This document shows, one piece after another, positions 1 through 9,679 of a stretch of 64,000 nt of DNA. The notes beneath the pieces were generated by a model. The model ran no database searches. It saw nothing but the letters and a program-made list of their open reading frames with translations, and was not told the DNA's origin. The position numbers and the translations under genes were made by a program. Position 1 is the first letter of the stretch. Each line of letters begins with the position of its first letter. The stretch is from Gracilaria vermiculophylla (taxonomy: Eukaryota > Rhodophyta > Florideophyceae > Gracilariales > Gracilariaceae), in assembly GCA_019155205.2 (NCBI GenBank), contig JAHNZQ020000308.1, positions 3,830,012 through 3,894,011 of the forward strand. Reading direction: 5' to 3'.

Positions 1-1770
1 CAACACGATTCGGGTAATGTGTTGCCCATTATTACCGGACTGTCGAAAAGCACGTCCACTCCATCTGGTGGAGAGAACATTCAAATATTTGGCTCCGCCT
101 TCATCAATGGCGCGTCTGTCAAATTTGGAAACACAGAGGCTCAAAACTTGGTATCGTCCGATGCGGGGACTCTGCAAGTTACGGTGCCGGAAGGATTTGG
201 AACCGTTCCTATCACCGTCTCAACCAACGCCGGTGTGTCGAACCCTATTTCGTTCACCTATATTTCGGGTCCAACACTCAATCAGCCTGTAATTTTCGAG
301 CAGGCCAAACTCAAGGATTTGAACGGAGAGGACTTCAAGGTCTCTTTCATTGCTGCAATCACGTACGGTCCGGACCGCAGATTGTACATGGGGAGTAGCA
401 AGGGCAAGCTCTATGCCCTGGCTGTTGACCGAAAGTTCCAGGTGACCAAGAAATGTATCAGGGATGCTGGCCCCTCCCATCGTGCGGTGCTGGGCGTTAC
501 GTTCTCTCCCTTTTCCAACCAGCTGAAAATGTTCTTCACTACTTCGTCCATGTATTGGAAGAATGACAATTTGTTCGGCTTTGAGGAAGGGTGGACAAAC
601 GGGAAGGTTCAGTCAATAGAGTTCAGCGCAAGTATTCTTTCCGATGAGCCAGGAAAGCCTTGCGGTGGTTCCGCTCAGGATGTCATTACCGGACTTCCTG
701 TGTCGAATCATGATCACGGTGTGAACAAGCTTCAGTTCCTTCCTGATGGGCAGCTGATCATTAGCGTCGGAGGGTTCACGAATGGTGGTGTTTCCGTACC
801 AGGGAAGAAACCTGTTCCGGGGGATGCACCAGACGATCTACTTGGTGGTGTCGCCAGCAATCCGCTCTCTGCTGCTCTTATTTCCTGCCCGTACAACGGA
901 CTAGCTGAAGTGAAGTACGATCAATACACTGACCCTGAAACGGCGAAAACCATTTCGGGTGGCTGCACAGTGTACGCTTCTGGTTTCCGAAACTCGTTTG
1001 GAATGACTCTGCACTCCAATGGCAAGTTATACGCGACTGACAACGGTCCCAATAAGAACTTTGGTGACTTCTCTACAAATTGCTTTGGTGGGACAAAATC
1101 ATCTGATAGCATGCCTGAAGTGTTGTTGGATAAATTGTTCTTGGTCGAACCTGGGAAATACCATGGCCATCCAAATTTGAACAGAAAGGAGTGTGTACCG
1201 TATCCGGCTTCAGCTGTGCAGCCTCTGATTTCAAATCTTCAAAGTTCAGCGAACGGCATCATTGAATATCGATCAAACACTTTTGGGGGAGAAATTAAGG
1301 GGGATTTATTCATCTCCAAGTTTACTGGACAACATTCAGGAAGGGTCTCTCAGGTTAGACTAGGCGCAAACGGGAAGAATGTTGGATATGCTCCCATATT
1401 CCTCGAGTTTTCGGGCTTGAATGTCGTGGAAGGACCAAGAGGCGAACTCGTGATGCCGCGAGTGTATAAGTCTGAGGTTGTCATCGCTGTTCCTACGTAT
1501 CCCTCTCCAGAAGTTACATTCCTTATTGGTGTGCATCCTAAAAAGGGACCTGCCATTGGTGGCACGAAGGTTCTCATCACGGGGCACAACTTTGGCTTTA
1601 CACCCAAAGCAACGTTTGCAGGGAAGGTCTGTACAAGTGTTGATGTCATTGACGATGAGTCGTTCACTTGCATCACACCATCTAATTCAAAGAATACGCA
1701 AGTAGCGGTGGAAGTCGTTGGGAGCGCCGGTACCTCCCCGTCGTATGGCACTGATTTCTGGTACATGTAA
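1..1770 (+). CDS. TIG/IPT-flanked beta-propeller protein (sorbosone dehydrogenase-like), 5' end missing
   Basis: The reading frame is open to the first base of the window, so the true start lies upstream; the GTG at 19 is not a start. The visible 589 residues begin with a TIG/IPT Ig-like fold (about residues 10-85), followed by a large region with propeller-like turns such as YGPDRRLYMGSSKGKLYAL, NKLQFLPDGQLIISVGG and VYASGFRNSFGMTLHSNGKLY. The last of these resembles the Arg-Asn core of glucose/sorbosone dehydrogenase-type propellers. A second TIG domain closes the protein (about 510-589), with the typical P..GP..GGTKV.I.G.NF opening. Such TIG plus propeller proteins are usually secreted or cell-surface; function and substrate are not known. 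No membrane anchor is seen at the C-terminus. Domain reading is good, biochemical role is open. Confidence 0.75.
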   Translation, partial: QHDSGNVLPIITGLSKSTSTPSGGENIQIFGSAFINGASVKFGNTEAQNLVSSDAGTLQVTVPEGFGTVPITVSTNAGVSNPISFTYISGPTLNQPVIFEQAKLKDLNGEDFKVSFIAAITYGPDRRLYMGSSKGKLYALAVDRKFQVTKKCIRDAGPSHRAVLGVTFSPFSNQLKMFFTTSSMYWKNDNLFGFEEGWTNGKVQSIEFSASILSDEPGKPCGGSAQDVITGLPVSNHDHGVNKLQFLPDGQLIISVGGFTNGGVSVPGKKPVPGDAPDDLLGGVASNPLSAALISCPYNGLAEVKYDQYTDPETAKTISGGCTVYASGFRNSFGMTLHSNGKLYATDNGPNKNFGDFSTNCFGGTKSSDSMPEVLLDKLFLVEPGKYHGHPNLNRKECVPYPASAVQPLISNLQSSANGIIEYRSNTFGGEIKGDLFISKFTGQHSGRVSQVRLGANGKNVGYAPIFLEFSGLNVVEGPRGELVMPRVYKSEVVIAVPTYPSPEVTFLIGVHPKKGPAIGGTKVLITGHNFGFTPKATFAGKVCTSVDVIDDESFTCITPSNSKNTQVAVEVVGSAGTSPSYGTDFWYM

Positions 1771-2415
1771 CTCGCTCACACTAACAAAAATCTGAATAGA
1801 GTCCCTTTTTACTGTGCTCATTATATCGAAGGGACATTGATTGTAAAAGACCTATTGAATATCTACAGGAACCGTGTACTGTTTCGTCTCAAAAACCAGC
1901 AACTGTCATGTTAATAGAAAGAATAGATACATGTCTATACTAAACTGCTTTGGTATTCTTCTCAAACTGCAACGCTGCGATTCACTGCGTCATTGCTGAA
2001 ATCCGTGTTGTGCTGCAACTTCTAAAGTTGCACCGAAACGCATTTGCATGAATTATTCGAGGTGTGTTTACTATCTCGTCAAGCACAAGACCAACCGCTA
2101 CTAAATTAAGATTGTGTCATGTATGCTCCAGAACCCAAAAATGAGAAATCAGATTCCTGCGCATTGCGTAAATGCATGGATAGCACATGTCACGAGCGCG
2201 GAGTCTTGTTTAGAATAGTAAACGAATGCACGGAATCATATGGTTAGAGATTGAAGTCTGACGCAGCCTGGGGATTACAGCGGCATTAATACATATGTGT
2301 TCGTTGCGATCAAGACGCTACTTCTGCTTGGGCGACGGCACATCGGAATGAAAGGGTACTGTATCCGTAGTCTGCTCATGAGTTTGTGGGATATTAAAAC
2401 AATCGCAGTTCCTTT
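1771..2415. other. intergenic, no gene seen
   Basis: This stretch separates two convergent genes and should hold both 3' untranslated regions. Only short frames without recognisable protein content are present, and no RNA gene or repeat stood out. Confidence 0.5.
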
Positions 2416-3396
2416 TCATTTCGTCATCTGCGAACGTTCCTTCACTTTGGAAATGGACGCGAAAATCTCGTCCCGAACATCTTGACTTTTCATTCGTCTT
2501 TCCTCCATCTCCAAGAGAATCCGTTTTCCGTTGTTCACCTTGCTCTTACTGTTTTTTGCTGCCTTCCCGGCGTTCACTGCAGATTCCTTTACAAATTCCA
2601 CGGAGCTTTTGATCTCGATTTCAAGCTTTTCGCATTCCGCGCAAGTGCGATTATCCTTCTTTGCCTTTGCTGCCATATCCTTTAACTCTTTTTGAAGAGC
2701 CTGGACCTTTTTTTCACCATCTGCAGCGGCTTCAGCCATATCCGTGGATCTGACGCTCATTTTCAAAGCATCTTCCCCGTCCACGCTTACTTGTAACACG
2801 GCACGCGTACCCTCGATGAGCAAATCTCTAATCAAATAAGCATTGCTGAATATTTTTGTTTCTTCTTTCGGAGTCATATGCGTTCTGATTCCGTCAAGTT
2901 CTTCCAGCGCATGATTCACAGCGACAGCATAATAGCTCAGATCTGTCACTATTTCTTGTATTTCAAAACCTAGACCGGCCAGCTTTGTGTTCGAGTCGAG
3001 AGCTTCATTTCTTGCACTTTTGGCTGCTGCAACTGTGTCTAATATGTAGTTGAAAATCGTGCAGGATGTGTCCGTAGGAGTGACATGACAAGGAAAAAGC
3101 ACGGTGTCGCTTGGCACTGCGTCTTTTGCTGCGATATAAATGGAACATTGTGATTTCTTACACATTTGGTATCCGAGGCAATCACACTTGTAGGAGTCTG
3201 GGCATGCACCAAGTATGCATTGACCGTCTCCTTTGTACCTCATACAACTGGCAGAAGAGGCTAAAACAGAGCACGGGCATGAATCTTCAGTGATTAGACA
3301 ATCCGAAGCATCAGCGGACTGTGAATGTGCTGCGTTGCTCAGGAAGCAAATAATGCATAGAAAACCAATGCTTGCGAATGATGGTAGTCTGGCCAT
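2416..3396 (-). CDS. secreted Cys-rich protein with coiled-coil C-terminal half
   Basis: This 326-residue protein is not recognised. Residues 1-26 form a clear signal peptide (basic MARL start, hydrophobic GFLCIICFL core, small residues before the cut). A cysteine-dense domain follows (about 33-105) with pairs such as CPCS, CDCLGYQMC and CKKSQC, suggesting a disulfide-stapled extracellular module. Residues 105-200 are mixed helical. The last third (about 215-326) is rich in Lys, Glu and Ala with heptad-like spacing, consistent with a coiled coil, and contains a CAEC motif. There is no second hydrophobic segment, so it is probably secreted rather than anchored. The start is supported by the signal peptide directly at the first Met. 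It might belong to a lineage-specific secreted family, but that is inference. Confidence 0.7.
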   Translation of the reverse strand: MARLPSFASIGFLCIICFLSNAAHSQSADASDCLITEDSCPCSVLASSASCMRYKGDGQCILGACPDSYKCDCLGYQMCKKSQCSIYIAAKDAVPSDTVLFPCHVTPTDTSCTIFNYILDTVAAAKSARNEALDSNTKLAGLGFEIQEIVTDLSYYAVAVNHALEELDGIRTHMTPKEETKIFSNAYLIRDLLIEGTRAVLQVSVDGEDALKMSVRSTDMAEAAADGEKKVQALQKELKDMAAKAKKDNRTCAECEKLEIEIKSSVEFVKESAVNAGKAAKNSKSKVNNGKRILLEMEERRMKSQDVRDEIFASISKVKERSQMTK

Positions 3397-4475
3397 ACTG
3401 GAACAACTGCAGTACTTTGGGAGCTAACCCTTACTTTGTATCAAAACGGATTCGTCTGCGAATGATGTCCTGCAGAGAAAAGAGTGCAATGAGCTCGAAA
3501 GATAGGCAGCAGATAATGAGAACAGCCGAAAGGCAGGTCCTTGTCAAGCCTGATTATTAAATAACCAGGGAAGAGCAGTGTTTACATGACGATGGAAAGA
3601 ATTGCGGAGAAACATGAATCCTAATTGAAACAGATTTAGGTCTATTTCCAAGAGGGATCAAGAGCTGGTCCTCCAAGCCCTTAGGTTATTCCTTGCTTGC
3701 TTGCCCTCTGTAAAATGGTGTACGAACGGTAAATGGAAGGCGGATGTAAAACCTCCGAATCGACAAGGCTCGTAGAAGGATCCTTGTCCTCGAGACGAAA
3801 ACGAAGTTCAAATTGTCTGCGCCGTTGTATATTATTATGAAAAAAGTGGTTTCTTCGCTACCCCGTGAGGGACGTGAGCGGAAAATCATTCTCAACAGAA
3901 CGCGCCTATATTCGAATTGTGTGTGAGAGAAATTTAGAAGCGAAGTGGAAATACGGTTGACACTTCATGCTTGCTTTCTCTATTAGCAAACGAGCTCTGC
4001 AAGTCCGTCTATTGAGATTTTTTGGTCACAGCGACAATATCAAAGAAAGCGTCACATAGCTTGAGCTGTAAGAAGCATCGCTGCGTATGCTGATGCTGCC
4101 AATTCAATCTAGGAACAGTGTCAAACTTGCAGCTGTGAAGACTTTGGCAACCAATTATCAGAGCCAATCTGGACCAAAAGCATGGGCGCTAGCTTTGATG
4201 GCCCCTTGCATACTAAGTTCAAAAACGGTTGAAGGTGCTGGCGATCGCCTGCTGTACAGAAATACAAGCGGTTGAGCATACCTTGTTGATACAGTATGCA
4301 TTGAGAACGAGAATGACAGTACTGGCGACCTGGGTTACGTTTATGCTACAGAGCAATTACGTCATTTTTGGAAGCTGAACAGATCAGCGGGAATAGTCTT
4401 GGCTCGTCCGAGTAATATTGAAAGGTTGCGTATGCCCGCGTTGTAGTATTTCATGTAAGTTTAGTTATACAAGGA
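3397..4475. other. intergenic, divergent promoter region
   Basis: The 1.1 kb between the secreted protein gene (minus) and the FANCE-like gene (plus) must contain both promoters. Reading frames here are short and have no recognisable content, and I saw no clear TATA box or repeat. Confidence 0.45.
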
Positions 4476-5729
4476 ATGTCTTCGTCGATCTGGGATAAAT
4501 TGTTAACGGCACCGTCGACCTCAGAGGCTATAGAACGAGCTTCACATCAATCCCTGCATTATCTTCAGCAAATTGCTCTGCCAATTCCATTCGACGAGAT
4601 GTCTCCAAACGCTCAAGAGAACCTGAAGGCAATTTGCCGGGCTTTTGAAGTCACACTCGGCGGAATTGAAAGTCATGGATGGGGCTTATGGACGCACGGT
4701 GCAGATGAGCTTGATGACTGGGAGAAAGGCATTCTTGAGATCAAACAAAAGCGTGTGTCTTTAGAAGTATCTGAAATTATTCAGACGCCTGATACGTCCG
4801 GTGCAAAGAAGCCTGAAATCGAAAACCAGACTGTGAAAGATGGAGTCCCTCAAACCATGAATATTTCGGGTGATTCGAGACAACCGAAACAAGTAAATGC
4901 ACTGGACACGAAGAATGATCGGGCCGATGGGACACATCCAGAAAAGACAATCAATGGGGACGAAACAAAAGAGCTAGATCCAGAGGAGAAGAAGAACGCC
5001 GAGCTGATAAAAAACTGGGCTCTTTTGTCTCCGCACAAAGATCCACCACAAAAGGCGATCGAACAAGTACTGAGAAGTGTTCAAACATCTCGTATCTTGC
5101 AATACATAGTTCCTATTGATTCAAATCCACTGATGCGAGCAGCTGTTATAAGCAGCTTCACGGAAAAGATAGGGTCTACTGCAGCAAACGTAATCATGGC
5201 AGAAACAATTATCCCGTACGTAGAAACTTTGAAAGCCCCAGCGCCTCGAGAAGTGATGACTGCAGTCGTGAACTTCTGCAAGTTTCACTGGAGAGCAGCC
5301 GTCGCATTGTATGTTCACTTCGCGCACAGTGACCAACGCGTCAATGGGGCGACGGCAGAATTGCTAGGCCGAGTGGCCGCAGAAACATCTCCCGAAGCTG
5401 CTCTCTTGGCTTTAAACGAGTACAGTACATGCACGTGGGGAGAGGATGGGATCAAAGTGATCGAAGCCTTGATGGCGAAAGCAACAGATCGAGCAGGAGT
5501 GATTGGTGCGATCGTACCATCACTCGAGAAAAATGTGATTGGGATGGAAAAGAGCGTTCGATTTGGCAAATTACTCTTTACCATGATAAAGGACTTTCCT
5601 GTCGTCGAAAACGAGTATGAGCAAGTTCTTGAAGCAGTCGCAACACGCTCTCAAGTGTTTCTGGCTAAACGAGCACTGTCGTTTATGAAGGACAAGCAGC
5701 AGCAGCAGCAAAAGCAGTACAAGAGTTAA
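4476..5729 (+). CDS. FANCE: FANCE-like protein (Fanconi anaemia core complex, C-terminal helical domain)
   Basis: The 417-residue protein has a short helical N-terminus, a charged low-complexity linker (about 95-175) and an all-helical C-terminal half (about 180-410). The pattern of that half matches the FANCE C-terminal repeat domain: CTWGEDGIKVIEALM, then a short helix pair, then SVRFGKLLFTMIKDFP, then a final helix pair ending VFLAKRALSFMKD. In animals FANCE bridges the Fanconi ubiquitin-ligase core to FANCD2 during interstrand crosslink repair. The protein is shorter than animal FANCE (over 500 residues), with most loss in the middle. It ends in a polyglutamine tract (five Q) encoded by a CAG run near 5697. 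It is convergent with TIC110, 145 bp apart. The call rests on recalled fold pattern only; another HEAT-like repeat protein is the alternative. Confidence 0.5.
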   Translation: MSSSIWDKLLTAPSTSEAIERASHQSLHYLQQIALPIPFDEMSPNAQENLKAICRAFEVTLGGIESHGWGLWTHGADELDDWEKGILEIKQKRVSLEVSEIIQTPDTSGAKKPEIENQTVKDGVPQTMNISGDSRQPKQVNALDTKNDRADGTHPEKTINGDETKELDPEEKKNAELIKNWALLSPHKDPPQKAIEQVLRSVQTSRILQYIVPIDSNPLMRAAVISSFTEKIGSTAANVIMAETIIPYVETLKAPAPREVMTAVVNFCKFHWRAAVALYVHFAHSDQRVNGATAELLGRVAAETSPEAALLALNEYSTCTWGEDGIKVIEALMAKATDRAGVIGAIVPSLEKNVIGMEKSVRFGKLLFTMIKDFPVVENEYEQVLEAVATRSQVFLAKRALSFMKDKQQQQQKQYKS

Positions 5730-5874
5730 AAATGATGTAAAGATGGACATCGTGTGCTGCTTATTGAGCGCTGGGATTAGTCGAGGATGGATGAGATTAC
5801 ACGGTCTTTTCCACACAGACTCACAATTGATCCGTTCTTGTTCAGAGGTAACGGAGAAAGTATGGTTGTTTCGT

Positions 5875-8800
5875 TCACACCAAAACCTCCAAGTCTGCGT
5901 CTGAGAAACCAAACATTGTTTTCAATAGATTAATCTGCTCCCTCGCTGAGTCCTTAATGGCTCCATCTGTGATTGCATCTGCCTGGAACAGTAGATACAA
6001 CTCTTGCTTTTCTGCCCTCGATACAGCCGGAGCGTTGACCTTTGCTGGCAGTAGTTTTCCATATCGAAGCATAGTCTTCAATTCTGTAACGGCAGTTTCA
6101 GATCGCTCCTGTCTTAAACTTGCAGCAGCTTGCACGAGATGTGAAAGAGTTCGGCGCTGAATACAGCCAAGGAGGATTCTCTTGGCAGTCTCATCGTCTA
6201 CAAACAAGCTTTCTTGTACTTCGCTGACGAGGGACTGGTTATCCGGAGACAAAGCACCAGTGTCGATAGCTGCGTCGATTTCCACACCGAACAGCTTCGC
6301 TCTTTGATCTATAGGGACTTTCAGGTCCTTCACCAAATCAACTCCCAGAGCGGTAGCTGTGGTTCTCATGTTCTTGACACTCTCCGGTAGGATTTTAGGC
6401 TGCGCAAATATCTTCTCGAGTAAAACGGAAATCCGGTTCTCCTTGCCATCCTTCAAGAGAGCCTCGCAATGATCGGGTTTCATACTGAGCATGCGCTGTA
6501 TATTGGACAAAAAGTCCATGTCCTTATCTTCAATGGGTCCTTTCAATAATGCCTGGCTCACATAATTTTTGTATATCACTGTTCCAATCTCCGAATGGAT
6601 CTTGCCGATTTCTTCTTCAGTCATTCCAAGAATCGACCCTAGCTGGTCAAGAGCTGAGAACAATCTTTGCTTTTCATTCCTTGTTTGGGCACTAAAACAT
6701 TGAATGACGTATTGCTTGTATAGCTCGTTATATACCTTGGGCTGAATATCACCTCGAAGAGAGATAGGATACGTTGCAACGGTTTTTTTCTCTCCTTCAA
6801 CTTCAATCTCCTGTTCCTTCACTAGACCATTGCGAACATAAAAATCGACAAGGTTCGAAAGCTCGATGGGGAGTCCACCGGCGTCAATGCCTAATACGGC
6901 CCCAGCTCGCTTGATATTAGGATCATCTCCGACATCACGCTGTTCATTCTGACCTCTGAACTGCCCTCTCTTTTCCAATTGACCTATAGCCCTGTTAATG
7001 TAGATAAGCATTCTCTGCTTTACAACCTTGTAAAATGCTGCATCGGCATCTTCTTTCGAAAGTCCAAGGCGGTCGCGCAATCGCTCCAATCCGTTCTTGT
7101 ACTCGTCCAGCATGATACCTGTTGGACCCATTGCCTCTGTAACCGATTGCTCATAGACCGGACCCATGCAAGATTTGTGCACCGGAGCAGTATCTTCCTC
7201 AGAGAGATTCAGAAAATTCCTTAGTACGAACAGCTCCTGTGCTTCCTGTTCCTGAAGAATCCTATTGCCCTGGACCTTTTTGCGAAGAACAGTGCTGTAC
7301 TGCTTGACGTCGATTGCTTTAGCCGTCTTTTGAGGTAATGCAAGGTCTTCGCGAATCTTTGAGATTTCGGACTTCTTTTCATCAGAGAAATCTTTCTTCT
7401 CTACAGCGTCAGTCACTGCTTTCTTATATACCGGACCGGCAGCTAACTTGAAAGCTTCCAACGCGCTTTCGATTGAAAGTCCCAGAACCGCACGCAACCT
7501 CGAAATATCTTTTTCTTCGGATTCAGAAATTTGTCGGTCCTCAAGGCACTTTGACAGAAATATCCGATACATCTGAAGCGGTTCTGTGCGAGACAAACCG
7601 TCTGATACGTTTGGCAGGAACTTTTCAATCACATCCGTGTCATTCTTGAAGTTGTCATCGGAAAGCTGCATCAATTTAATGACTCCGTCAACATATTTGA
7701 GTAGTTCTCCTATTTGTGAGATACACCCATTGAGATTTTGGACTCGAAGATACTTGCTGGCCACCCGTGCCAGCTCTAAAGCTCGATCCGTCATTACTTT
7801 AGACAAAACTTCATTGGCGGCATCACCTGGGAACGATAATTCACTTTGTCTCAATGCCAGCCTACCGTATATGCTTGCAATCGATTCCTCGCCCTTACTA
7901 ACTGCATCAAGAGCAACTCCGACTTCAACCTTAAAAACCGGCTCCGCCAAGGTCTTGAGGGTGGTTGTAGCGCGATCATCCTCAATCTTGAGAAGCTTTC
8001 TCAGTCGCGCAAGAGACTGACTGTCAACTTCATCCAAGCGACCCTTCGCTGTTACGAGCGATTCCACTCGATCCGCATACGCATCGATGCGAATCCTCCC
8101 TGCTTGCAAATCACGGACCCCAAGAGCAGCTTGTGCAGCCATGACATCTTCTTGTGTCACGGACGTATCAACACATGCACGGGCGACAACATCACGATAA
8201 AATGGTAAGGAAACCTTTTCAAGTCGTTCCTCGTAGTCATCCATGGAGAGTGAAAAAAACTTGAGAAGCCTGGACCTCTCATACTTGTAGGCTTCCTCCG
8301 TGTCCTTGTCCGCATACATGCGATCGGACAAAAACAGGAGCTTATTGAGCTTCCATTGCGCATTTTGACGAGCGGCGGGGTCTTCGTCGTCCTCCAGATA
8401 CACCACATTTGTTCGGTAGAAAGCGCGTGAGGCCTCAAAGTGAGCGTCACCAATCGCAGCACCGGGAAGAGCGAGAACATGCTTCAGGCGGGTAAGCTGA
8501 GATATTTCGCCAAAGGTAACCGAGGAATTGCGGAGCATACCAAGCAAATAATACTGATATAGCTTTTGCTTCATGGCGTCGAATTCATCATCGCCAATGC
8601 CGAACTTTGACTGCGCTGCGCCAACTTTGGAAGCGAGGTCCGGGTTTTCCAATCCCAAGTCCGAGATCAGGTTGCCCAGGTGTTTTCGAGCTGCCTTCTC
8701 AGGTCCTTTTCGCAGAGCGATTATTCCAGCCGTGGCTACAACGGCACCGGAAACAGCAGCGACTGGTCGTAAGACACCCTTATCCGGTGCAACCGTGAAT

Positions 8801-9087
8801 CCAGTTGCTGCACTGCCTCCAATAGCCACTGCTGCGATAAACGCTCTCGCAGGTACTGTGAAATTCCCAAACATAACGTCGGGACCGGATCCAACCTCCT
8901 GGTTCACTGATTCTCTTGCGTACGAAGCATTTTCCGAGGCAGATGCGACAAGAACTGGCCGGCGTGCAAGTCGAAATCGGCGCTTGGTCATCGGTAACGA
9001 AGTTGGGGCCGGACCTGTCGTCGTCCTTGGTCTGGGCCGTGTCATTGGCAGAGCAGCGCCCTGCAGAAATGCAACGCTGACTGGCAT
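5875..9087 (-). CDS. TIC110: Tic110, plastid inner-envelope protein import component
   Basis: Tic110 is a major component of the inner-envelope import machinery and provides a stromal scaffold for preproteins and chaperones. This 1070-residue product has a basic, Ser/Thr/Pro/Arg-rich transit peptide (about 1-50) and two hydrophobic segments near the mature N-terminus (about 79-98 and 106-125). After that comes a roughly 900-residue soluble, repetitive alpha-helical region containing the recurring pattern of a helix followed by LGLS..A..A. Length and architecture match the family. The frame stays open to a Met at 9279, but that extension runs through a poly-Pro stretch encoded by a long C run. 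The Met at 9087 gives a proper transit peptide, so I chose it. It is divergent from DRG2. Confidence 0.93.
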   Translation of the reverse strand: MPVSVAFLQGAALPMTRPRPRTTTGPAPTSLPMTKRRFRLARRPVLVASASENASYARESVNQEVGSGPDVMFGNFTVPARAFIAAVAIGGSAATGFTVAPDKGVLRPVAAVSGAVVATAGIIALRKGPEKAARKHLGNLISDLGLENPDLASKVGAAQSKFGIGDDEFDAMKQKLYQYYLLGMLRNSSVTFGEISQLTRLKHVLALPGAAIGDAHFEASRAFYRTNVVYLEDDEDPAARQNAQWKLNKLLFLSDRMYADKDTEEAYKYERSRLLKFFSLSMDDYEERLEKVSLPFYRDVVARACVDTSVTQEDVMAAQAALGVRDLQAGRIRIDAYADRVESLVTAKGRLDEVDSQSLARLRKLLKIEDDRATTTLKTLAEPVFKVEVGVALDAVSKGEESIASIYGRLALRQSELSFPGDAANEVLSKVMTDRALELARVASKYLRVQNLNGCISQIGELLKYVDGVIKLMQLSDDNFKNDTDVIEKFLPNVSDGLSRTEPLQMYRIFLSKCLEDRQISESEEKDISRLRAVLGLSIESALEAFKLAAGPVYKKAVTDAVEKKDFSDEKKSEISKIREDLALPQKTAKAIDVKQYSTVLRKKVQGNRILQEQEAQELFVLRNFLNLSEEDTAPVHKSCMGPVYEQSVTEAMGPTGIMLDEYKNGLERLRDRLGLSKEDADAAFYKVVKQRMLIYINRAIGQLEKRGQFRGQNEQRDVGDDPNIKRAGAVLGIDAGGLPIELSNLVDFYVRNGLVKEQEIEVEGEKKTVATYPISLRGDIQPKVYNELYKQYVIQCFSAQTRNEKQRLFSALDQLGSILGMTEEEIGKIHSEIGTVIYKNYVSQALLKGPIEDKDMDFLSNIQRMLSMKPDHCEALLKDGKENRISVLLEKIFAQPKILPESVKNMRTTATALGVDLVKDLKVPIDQRAKLFGVEIDAAIDTGALSPDNQSLVSEVQESLFVDDETAKRILLGCIQRRTLSHLVQAAASLRQERSETAVTELKTMLRYGKLLPAKVNAPAVSRAEKQELYLLFQADAITDGAIKDSAREQINLLKTMFGFSDADLEVLV

Positions 9088-9679
9088 TGTGGGGGAATGG
9101 CACGAAATCTGGAAAGTATCTCTGTGGGGTAATGGTTGCGAAAAGTGTGAAACTTCTCCGTCGCAGGGAAGAAGGGGGGGGGGCGGGGGGGGAATGGAGG
9201 GGGCGCGCTGATTAACTGTATAGCTCGAGTGACGGAGCAGCAAGAGGTTGACTCCACAACGGAGAAGTAGGCAAGCCAAGGAGTGGCGATAGAGGGACGA
9301 GCGGGGGAAGTTGATCTCGCCCTGAGAGCTGAAAACAGTGCGTCGATCTACAAAGGGTATATATCCCTCAGATGTAACCTTTCACATCGCTCTTCAGGCG
9401 GGGACCGTTACTGTAGCATACTCTGCCCCGGCTTTCCCATCCGGACCTCAACAGCATTACAGTACCACGGCGAGGAGCTTGCACTGAAAGACAAGCGGCA
9501 CTGTAATGGCAAAAAGCAACACCAAACCAAGGGTTGACGATTTCGCTCGGGTAGGCGTGGTCGGTTCGTCACGGCCAGGAGAGCGCTTCAAACAAAAGCT
9601 CAAGAGCGGATTTCAAGGCTGTTGCCATTTTAGTGCCACTCGGTACCTTGTATCGATTTGCTGCTTTGCAGACTTCAAG
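9088..9679. other. divergent promoter and 5' leaders of TIC110 and DRG2, with G/C homopolymer runs
   Basis: The region between the two start codons contains, on the plus strand, ten G (about 9174-9183), a C, then eight G and further G runs to about 9203. On the TIC110 sense strand these are C runs in or near the 5' leader. The plus strand could form a G-quadruplex. No clear TATA box was found. The 84-residue plus frame at 9283 has no recognisable content and is taken as leader sequence. Confidence 0.5.

Noticed and set aside
19..21. GTG as start of the first gene
   Set aside because: The frame is open to base 1, so the gene is cut by the window edge.
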